Position numbers and translations under genes: made by a program. From Chondrosia reniformis (taxonomy: Eukaryota > Porifera > Demospongiae > Chondrillida > Chondrillidae), in NCBI GenBank assembly GCA_947172415.1, contig OX359199.1, forward strand, positions 4,304,001 through 4,368,000: 64,000 nucleotides of DNA, written 5' to 3'. Each line of letters starts with the position of its first letter. Positions within the stretch are counted from its first letter, which is position 1. Shown here one piece after another: positions 62,101 to 64,000 of this stretch. Under the pieces are notes generated by a model. That model was not told the origin of the DNA. It did no database searches and was given only the letters and a program-made list of their open reading frames with translations.

Positions 62101-63801
62101 TGATTTGTGATATAGTTTCTAGGAATAATTGGTCATGTATGCATATTTGTATGTATACACTTGGGTAATTAAGGTTTGTCTAATGCGTATATGGCCCTAT
62201 ATGCATGGTTTATATACACATTACTATCTATCTATGATCTATTTATGATTTAGTGTACTATTTATGATCTATTTACGATTCAATGTTAGTAATTAATTTA
62301 TTGTGAATTGTTGAATCACTTGGTTGGAATCGAAAGAATTGCTATAATATTAATAGCCTATATACCCAGAATCCCACTTCGCGATTACGTATATACATAT
62401 ATAGGGGTGATTTGTGAACTCATGCAGTGGTGATTTTATATATAGTGTAATGCTTGTTATGAAAGACATTTAACTGCTTGCTATAATAAATCCTTCAAAT
62501 ACTTTATTTCTTATATTATATAGGCACACAATTTGGTGCAGTCTTTGATGTTGTCATTGATAGGTTGGTTGTACATCCTTTTAATTTTATGTATACATGC
62601 TGTGCATAGTAACATGGTATACATAATGAAGCATAATAGTCTACTAAGGAACATGAAGAATATAATAGACTGTATAAAATTTAACAACAAATCAGATGTT
62701 CCAGACATCCAAAAGATAAATTTACACAGTTAGAAGGAATCCTTATTTTTTCTTTTCTTTAATCCTATCCACAAGAAGACGTAACTATGCTGCAGCTGCC
62801 AACTGAAATGAGACCATGCATCAGTATATTATATATTTGATTTGGGTGTATGTACGTATATGTAGTTGTTGGCAAATTTGTAGTTTATATTAGAATTAGT
62901 TTAGAATTATACATTTCATTAAGTTTGGTTAGTGAGGGATGAGTACTTGAATATGGTGCATTTGATCCAGAAGAATCCATTTATATTACATGCATGTATA
63001 TATTTATTATAGACTGACAACAATGGTTCTGCTAATGTATCTCTGCATATTGTATCCCAAGTGGGCATTTTGGATACAAATGAATGGATTTTTGGATATG
63101 CTAAGGATGTGGATAAAAGTATATAGGTATAGTGTTATACAATATACGCATATTAATCTCTGTTTCTTAAGGGATGCATTTAGGGGGGAGGGGGGTATTT
63201 GCCCCCCCCCCTCGATCTGCTTAAATCTTGCACCCCTTTCTTGAAATTTTGGTAGGGGTACTGAAAAACTATTTTACCACCTTTTTCACTAGTTCTGCCC
63301 TTCAAGGAGAACCCAATCACAAGTCACACCAAGGATATGCTTTATTGAAGATTTACTATCACAATGTAGGTTATTATAAGTTAACTGGAATAAAAACATT
63401 TGAAAAGAATGAAATGCGTATGTATCTAGTACATACGTACATACATAGATGTAGATATCCTCAGTTTAAGTTTGTTGCTGACGAAGAGTCAAAGTGTTGG
63501 CCAATTATTCCAAGTTCTGCTATCTAATATATACATAATACCATACAGTATTATTTTTTTGGGTATTGTGTGTAACAATTCAAATATTTAAGTATTTTAT
63601 ACATGTCTATATAAACCATAAATTTCTGCATGTGGTCACATGTCATATGTGACACAATGAAATTGTTGTAGAGTTTATATACTGAGAGTTGTTAAATATA
63701 TACGTGTTACCTTGTGCAGATTGGCCTCAATATCTTGGGCTATGGCTGCGAGATTTTTTATATATCTTTGTACATGCTTCATTATACTGCAGGACCTGAA
63801 G
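35184..63801 (+). CDS. CDIPT: CDIPT, phosphatidylinositol synthase; intron 1 holds a 26-kb insertion; 3' end beyond window
   Basis: Joins CDP-diacylglycerol to myo-inositol in the ER membrane to make phosphatidylinositol. Exons: 35184-35229, 61956-62093, 62524-62563, 63013-63126, 63293-63365, 63720-63801; the gene continues past 64000. Exon 1 encodes MGKQENIFLFIPNIIG and ends in phase 1 at GTAAGT; exon 2 opens in phase 1 with YVRIACSIGSCFFMPSAPYK. Exons 2-3 give the CDP-alcohol phosphotransferase signature D-G-x2-A-R-x8-G-x3-D-x3-D complete: VDGKTARYFNQ, then CTQFGAVFDVVIDR. Later exons read LTTMVLLMYLCILYPKW, SSALQGEPNHKSHQGYALLK, LGYGCEIFYISLYMLHYTAG, each lining up with the human protein (213 aa; about 164 codons visible). 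All phases agree. Intron 1 is 26.7 kb, of which 35558-61661 appears to be a transposon; without it the intron would be about 0.62 kb. Confidence 0.88.
35558..35800. repeat. Left terminus and subterminal repeats of the composite element
   Basis: Terminal CACAGTAAATGCAGAACATC, then many TTAAAG/CTTTAA/AAAGG motifs in both orientations, including a near-perfect hairpin at 35586-35640 (ACCGGAAAGG.GGCCTTAAAG, loop, CTTTAAGGC.ACTTTCCGGT). Such dense subterminal motifs are usual transposase-binding sites in CACTA-type elements. Confidence 0.7.
35950..36640. repeat. 93-bp tandem repeat, about 7 copies
   Basis: Copies recognised by CCAGAGAGGAAAGACACCAA at about 36068, 36166, 36259, 36352, 36445, 36538 and a diverged one at 35960. 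The unit also has ATCAACATTGCACTCACAGT and TAAACTTACTTCTAGGCTTC. The central copies are 93 bp and nearly identical, so one frame stays open across two of them by chance. Lies between the left subterminal repeats and the first gene. Confidence 0.9.
37157..39093 (-). CDS. Acidic coiled-coil protein of the CACTA-type element, 3 exons
   Basis: Exons 38563-39093, 37657-37860, 37157-37387, all phase 0, giving 321 aa. The N-terminal half is acidic and serine-rich (CSSDDSDYECDCSSD, SESESSHHSEGEDE). A coiled coil follows around residues 115-150 (EAVADLKQEVKTIKKEVIKL), then a basic stretch (RRIHKKGKKIKI). Exon 2 has another acidic patch (SSEHSDEDEEGR); exon 3 ends with RRKPADYGKFKWAIN and a low-complexity tail. 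AATAAA overlaps the stop codon (GAATAAAG), a ready polyadenylation signal. It diverges from the transposase gene 356 bp away. Position and style suggest the accessory, DNA-binding partner found in CACTA elements (tnpA-like); there is no sequence proof. The frame is intact. Confidence 0.65.
39449..42355 (+). pseudogene. CACTA/EnSpm (tnp2-type) transposase gene, damaged
   Basis: Exons 39449-39661, 39836-39943 and 40023 to 42355, phase 0 joins. N terminus CLCKKCKGALVSRWTKTRH is the Cys/His start common to animal EnSpm proteins; an acidic segment follows. The tnp2 core includes YTPLKLYCCRS, GDIYDGQVWKEF, ILNCDWFRPYKRRNQSIGVL, LGHSARLGCSKCLKEF, VIDLMHNIFEGTAKRMF, WKNWTVIYSLYCLQGLLPE, NMHLHGHLKQCIRDYGPPQA, YWLFSFERYNGILGSY. 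D in NCDWF and D in DLMHN fit the catalytic acids expected for the family. Damage: in-frame TAA at 40644-40646, and a frame break near 40848-40850 that is repaired by deleting TA. The C terminus runs into a CACTG...CAGTG palindromic stretch (42313-42354) and may be truncated there. Likely a recently dead copy. Confidence 0.85.
42313..42354. repeat. CACTG...CAGTG inverted stretch at the transposase 3' end
   Basis: Begins CACTGTAAAAAAAGTGGTG and ends AACCACCAAAAAACAGTG, so it is itself a 42-bp mini inverted repeat with CACTA-type tips. It encodes the last residues of the open frame. Similar GGTGGT/ACCACC and CAGTG motifs form the small element at 60506-60642. Confidence 0.6.
42533..42910. mobile_element. 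About 375-bp MITE with about 90-bp inverted repeats
   Basis: Left arm AATACTCATACCGAGCTTCT ... AACGTTTCGGTCCGTGGACC... pairs with right arm AAGGTCCACGGACCGAAACG ... AGAAGCTCGGTATTAG. The blocks CCTTAGCAAAAAATTCACAA and TTGTGAATTTTTTGCTAAGG are exact complements. One arm has six extra bases (TATAGC). No ORF. Confidence 0.85.
42950..44440. repeat. About 350-bp tandem repeats, 4-5 copies
   Basis: Successive copies share CTGCTTGCATCATCCTGCGC, TTACTCGCCCGCCCACATTC, CTCCCCAGCTAGTAGTCCAT and AAAGTACAGATTTTGCTGAC. The GGTTCAA marker recurs at 43571, 43921 and about 44254 (periods 350 and 333). The first and last copies are diverged or partial. A short cousin (CTTGCATCATCCTCCC) lies at 54911. No coding capacity seen. 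Confidence 0.9.
44778..44853. repeat. Two abutting perfect palindromes (36 and 42 bp)
   Basis: 44778-44813 is a perfect 36-bp palindrome centred on GCATG|CATGC; 44812-44853 is a perfect 42-bp palindrome centred on GGCA|TGCC. They overlap by two bases and have no loop. They lie about 100 bp upstream of the SAM-domain gene. Cruciform-prone; could be a transposase site, an origin-like structure, or a promoter feature. Confidence 0.95.
44952..47290 (+). CDS. SAM-domain protein of the SAMD3-like family, 12 exons, intact
   Basis: Exons 44952-45048, 45121-45248, 45309-45365, 45437-45466, 45603-45836, 45915-46004, 46071-46148, 46224-46332, 46402-46511, 46586-46745, 46811-46908, 47003-47290; phases agree, 492 aa. 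Exons 1-2 encode a sterile alpha motif (VKQWLTEIGISIEVVDALF, then CEDVNGTDLMELLED, RLKDRLKLRKAVKGI). A mid region has SQKMFGYSRKVSKADRERVA and acidic and basic linkers. The C-terminal region holds MVRSYIYRRKDIENNPSHVI, FVWSAEDAHLVVDCQMLFAC, HVFNIQYPKSLHGVFSFLET and ends KTFIAVL, a layout I associate with SAMD3-like genes amplified in fish and invertebrate genomes beside transposons. SAM domains mediate oligomerisation or RNA binding; the role here is unknown. A 281-bp gap leads to the zinc-finger gene on the same strand. Exon 4 could extend to about 45557. Confidence 0.8.
47571..51058 (+). CDS. C2H2 zinc-finger transposase-like protein, 9 exons, intact
   Basis: Exons 47571-48164, 48225-48362, 48429-48600, 48665-48822, 49124-49291, 49691-49992, 50092-50177, 50307-50568, 50668-51058; all phases agree, 756 aa, no stops. 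N terminus: two C2H2-type fingers (YKCPLCSNGFVRYLSVLSHI, then CGIDGCPAGYANVEGLRSHI). Later MLYYDDVEMCNPLGSK, SADNLASQLIGGYK, KCRFCMAT, LPPDIMHDLLEGAVP, KQHYMIHYPKCI, SFWCMRYEAKHQYFKR. D residues in YYDD, SAD and MHDLLEG are candidates for a DDE triad. The same architecture occurs in animal proteins annotated only as uncharacterised C2H2 proteins; it resembles the tnp2/CACTA-type core (MHDLLEG compared with LMHNIFEG in the neighbour) but is a distinct lineage. Intron 49292-49690 contains a TTAA MITE. Together with the SAM gene it may form a two-gene transposition cassette. Confidence 0.75.
49353..49656. mobile_element. 296-bp MITE with TTAA target duplication
   Basis: TTAA at 49353-49356 and 49653-49656. 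Inverted ends GGCCTTTTCACACTGGCAAA and (reverse) CGGCCTTTTCACACTAGCAA. The interior has repeated GTGCATTCA / GCGCATTC motifs. Lies inside an intron of the zinc-finger transposase gene, whose splicing phase is unaffected. TTAA targeting suggests piggyBac-like mobilisation (family knowledge). Confidence 0.85.
51925..52032. repeat. 23-bp tandem repeat, about 4 copies, itself palindromic
   Basis: Unit ACATATCATAAGCTGATATG with a short A-rich spacer, about four copies (the first diverged). Each unit contains the inverted pair CATATCA...TGATATG. Confidence 0.85.
52116..52586 (+). CDS. Truncated integrase-type transposase N terminus (HTH) inside the TIR element
   Basis: 156 codons; the likely start is the second ATG at 52140 (MAGRPTKEFHLEEVKYLL). 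A helix-turn-helix follows: YNLEDIANLLNVSRSTLYRH, then HPNDGEVLMQAHLL and SIHRVDPINTALRRAKTVKR, VYRVEGPN. This is the N-terminal half of animal integrase-core (rve) proteins, in which ...VDGPN is followed by a W-H-x-D-G-N-H catalytic segment. Here the match stops right after VEGPN and 25 unrelated residues lead to the stop next to the right arm. So a DNA-binding domain has been kept while the catalytic core was lost. It could act as a repressor or binding factor for its parent element, or be a plain remnant. Confidence 0.7.
   Translation: MLCTCCDKMAGRPTKEFHLEEVKYLLAFDYNLEDIANLLNVSRSTLYRHMKDAQLEKYTDISDHDLDETIRRIKRDHPNDGEVLMQAHLLRVGLRIQRQRLRQSIHRVDPINTALRRAKTVKRRVYRVEGPNIELKSFFEHAAPFVNQQRTFVKTK
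53160..54310 (+). repeat. Left arm of a 6.4-kb inverted-repeat block
   Basis: Blocks in this arm recur inverted at 58480-59600: TTCCTTTACCTAACATGTAA, GGGCAGGCTAGGGCAGGCCC, AAGTTCTCCAGAGGAAAAAG and ATTAACATTCCAACCAGTCT. A perfect 37-nt foldback lies at 53880-53916 (ATAGACTAACCATATATC and its complement). Confidence 0.75.
55170..55720 (+). repeat. Direct duplicate of parts of 53270-53990
   Basis: GAGTTTTATCAAAAACTGAA, CTTTACCTAACATTTAATGG, ACAAGGTGTGTTTTATTG, TTAGATTAGTTGTGGCAAGA and CAGGCTAGGGCAGGCCC repeat, in the same order, sequences of the left arm at 53300-53950. 54340-54420 also repeats the 54220-54290 segment (CACAATTAACATTCCAACC). Confidence 0.8.
55931..56710 (-). CDS. PD-(D/E)XK-like nuclease protein
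   Basis: Open frame with ATG at 56701 (second ATG 56689). An acceptor-like TTTTCTTTTGCAG precedes 56710, so a 5' exon or UTR intron is likely. 256 aa. Residues about 115-185 read LKHQYPLLKRTQKVDHII, LPIKVVVEVKAAGSLEKR, ALNHALGQGIEYAKRA: an aspartate, a hydrophobic strand with E-V-K, then Q-x-x-x-Y-A, the order seen in PD-(D/E)XK restriction-type nuclease folds. No signal peptide or membrane segment. It lies between the inverted arms 53160-54310 and 58480-59600 inside the composite element. Such folds occur in transposon-linked and defence-type proteins. The assignment is motif-level inference; a non-nuclease alpha/beta protein is possible. Confidence 0.55.
   Translation of the reverse strand, partial: DNFMFSHMENVTAASYFPLLTSDQACLQAMAEDDEKSFTAEFDISLYEAILPDQVLWMYQKLIQEDLIDLNLPFMLPPWNPEKETITSEYYIDKVVTMLLRMGVDIANTMENSQLYQLKHQYPLLKRTQKVDHIIAITNLLGLPIKVVVEVKAAGSLEKRTALNHALGQGIEYAKRAAYLNHCIDDTIESAVDRVVLLVTDLRDWHFIEVEPRDSSKGYAGFVYDFTRYESSSYSTFKDISFFYGKYLSALITHILKRN
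57162..57341 (+). CDS. Possible first exon, Ser/Thr-rich N terminus
   Basis: ATGGCGTCGTCTGATGG is in a good start context (AAAT before ATG) and begins MASSDGANYGTPSPVPK, then a Thr/Ser-rich stretch to LPMTNIFVFNSFL and a stop. No donor or following exon is clear. It lies on the strand opposite the neighbouring genes and upstream of the nuclease-like gene. Unrecognised. Confidence 0.3.
   Translation: MASSDGANYGTPSPVPKATSTTTSTDTHTSSTTTEDSNRLENSNATLPMTNIFVFNSFL
57492..57957 (-). CDS. Small gene with mitochondrial-type N terminus, 37-bp intron
   Basis: Exons 57780-57957 and 57492-57742; phase 1 join across a 37-bp intron (GTTTGTGTTTTCC...TTTTTAG). 142 aa. N terminus MLTRMIRFAYVWRTRPTRLN is Arg-rich without acidic residues, like a matrix-targeting presequence. 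It continues SRLTIRGFGNYKVPQAELII, and the second exon has NTAALFNVLRIREFTNVNEE and a helical, charged tail (REKFKEIKKIISELNEGVRE). Size and shape would suit a small mitochondrial ribosomal or assembly protein (mS26-like was considered), but I do not recognise it. It sits between inverted repeats inside the proposed transposon, so it is either captured cargo or evidence against a single insertion. Confidence 0.5.
58190..58330 (+). repeat. Degenerate copy of the long-TIR arm
   Basis: CGAACTACTTCGCCGCTTTG, TCTTAACGATTCTGGATG and GAATGCCGCCATTTGCAAAT match the arm consensus at 52670-52820 with many changes. Same orientation as 52625-53046. Confidence 0.7.
58480..59600 (-). repeat. Right arm of the 6.4-kb inverted-repeat block
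   Basis: Inverted relative of 53160-54310: GACTGGTTGGAATGTTAATT, TTTTTCCTCTGGAGAACTTA, GGGCCTGCCCTAGCCTGCC and TTACATGTTAAGTAAAGGAA occur in the reverse order and strand. Between the arms lie the nuclease-like gene and the mitochondrial-type gene. Confidence 0.75.
60128..60232 (+). repeat. Terminal fragment of the 31395-34825 element family
   Basis: CAGTGCAAGTTACAATATAC, TAAGGTAATCTAAATAATGT and CATATGGCTCCAAGAAAGGA match the tip of the right arm of the nested element (complement at 34700-34823). Only about 105 bp, then diverges. Confidence 0.8.
60506..60642. mobile_element. 137-bp CACTA-type MITE
   Basis: Starts CACTATAGTGCTTTTTTGGT and ends CACCACCTTTTTTACAGTG. In between, several copies of GGTGG / CCACC such as TTTCCACCACGGTGGATATT. 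Tips and motifs resemble the 42313-42354 stretch. No ORF. Confidence 0.6.
60641..61096 (+). CDS. Mobile-element-type ORF next to the right terminus
   Basis: 151 codons. The recognisable part starts at about residue 19: SQVFGSFSQYPDRSFILASW, RAGQIQHFLKHSFRL, FAVVSWFKEVSTIETEF, PGPATFMPVERIFCNIATAK, VGIPLGQKHC. I associate this order (FGs...sfiLA.W, RaGqIq.F..H, a-V.WF, FmPVeRI) with an uncharacterised family common near DNA transposons in sponges and cnidarians, from memory only. The first 18 residues may be non-native, since the frame begins at the CAGTG tip of the small MITE. It lies 340 bp from the right subterminal repeats, on the plus strand, as the last ORF of the composite element. Confidence 0.5.
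   Translation: MKHYLPSLCFKFKSIKIASQVFGSFSQYPDRSFILASWANEDGTINVTSYNLRAGQIQHFLKHSFRLKDMSTKVEKIFAVVSWFKEVSTIETEFPFKRPLINIRKINTIPPGPATFMPVERIFCNIATAKNFIRPASHSEVGIPLGQKHCI
61434..61661. repeat. Right terminus and subterminal repeats of the composite element
   Basis: About 12 copies of (A/T)CTTTAA / TTAAAGAT / TAAAGATAATCTTT in both orientations, ending GATGATATTCATTTACAGTG and then TTAA. Mirrors the organisation of 35558-35800. The last block (minus strand) reads CACTGTAAATGA then CATCTTTAAGG, against CACAGTAAATGC and CATCTTTAA at the left. Confidence 0.7.
61662..61955. other. Right remainder of CDIPT intron 1
   Basis: About 0.3 kb between the TTAA at the transposon end and the acceptor before CDIPT exon 2. 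No other feature seen. The left remainder is 35230-35557. Confidence 0.6.
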
Positions 63802-64000
63802 GTACGTATATGATTTTTAGTTAAATAGCTTGATAAAATGCTTAATGCTTGATTATATCTCACTTCATTGCTTGCTTGTTACTGTATTAGATTCTATTTT
63901 TAGAATTAATTTCTATCATCAAAGCTACGTACATGCTGTTATATATTTATTAACACTAACTGCTTTTCATTTTTAACTTGCAAAGTTGCAGTTTAGCTAG

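Overview
This is nuclear DNA of an AT-rich metazoan genome. Genes have short introns (37 bp to a few hundred bp) with GT-AG borders and encode animal proteins. Donors are often GTACGT and lie in self-complementary (TACG)n tracts. Gene content, small introns and the abundant DNA transposons would fit a sponge or another early-branching animal, but that placement is inference.

Layout. 1-250: last exon of a mitochondrial citrate-carrier gene (SLC25A1-like, +). 1355-5087: complete class I ARF small GTPase in four exons (-). 6350-8058: one-exon BTB-BACK-Kelch (KLHL) gene (+) whose start codon appears to lie in an upstream exon. 8347-21505: a 25-exon MIOS (GATOR2, mTORC1 nutrient sensing) gene (-). 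Its introns carry three minisatellites, one of them 104 copies of a 25-bp unit, and two small MITEs. 22931-25360: fragment of a kinesin-6 (KIF23) motor gene (-), lacking the P-loop region and tail, with frame breaks. 26620-28856: secreted NHL-propeller protein followed by two ependymin-like domains (-), broken by three small insertions. 31.1-34.9 kb: a solo arm of a long-TIR element split by another long-TIR element.

The main discovery is at 35.2-64 kb. Exon 1 of CDIPT (phosphatidylinositol synthase, +) is at 35184-35229 and exon 2 at 61956-62093, in matching phase. Intron 1 is therefore 26.7 kb. All but about 0.62 kb of it lies between two inverted termini (CACAGTAAATG at 35558; CACTGTAAATG, minus strand, ending at 61661). 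Each terminus is followed inward by about 230 bp of CTTTAA/TTAAAG repeats, and the whole is flanked by TTAA on both sides. I read 35558-61661 as one 26.1-kb composite DNA transposon inserted in CDIPT intron 1.

Its contents are: an acidic coiled-coil protein gene (-); a damaged CACTA/EnSpm (tnp2-type) transposase gene (+); MITEs and ~350-bp tandem repeats; two adjacent perfect palindromes; an intact 12-exon SAM-domain (SAMD3-like) gene and an intact 9-exon C2H2 zinc-finger transposase-like gene (+, +); a 1.9-kb long-TIR element carrying a truncated integrase-like HTH protein; a 6.4-kb inverted-repeat block enclosing a PD-(D/E)XK-like nuclease gene and a small gene with a mitochondrial-type N terminus; and a mobile-element-type ORF next to the right end.

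Several genes (NHL, KIF23, MIOS exon 3, CACTA transposase) show frame breaks that are all repaired by deleting 2 or 4 nt, mostly TA. This may be biology or consensus error and should be settled before calling pseudogenes.
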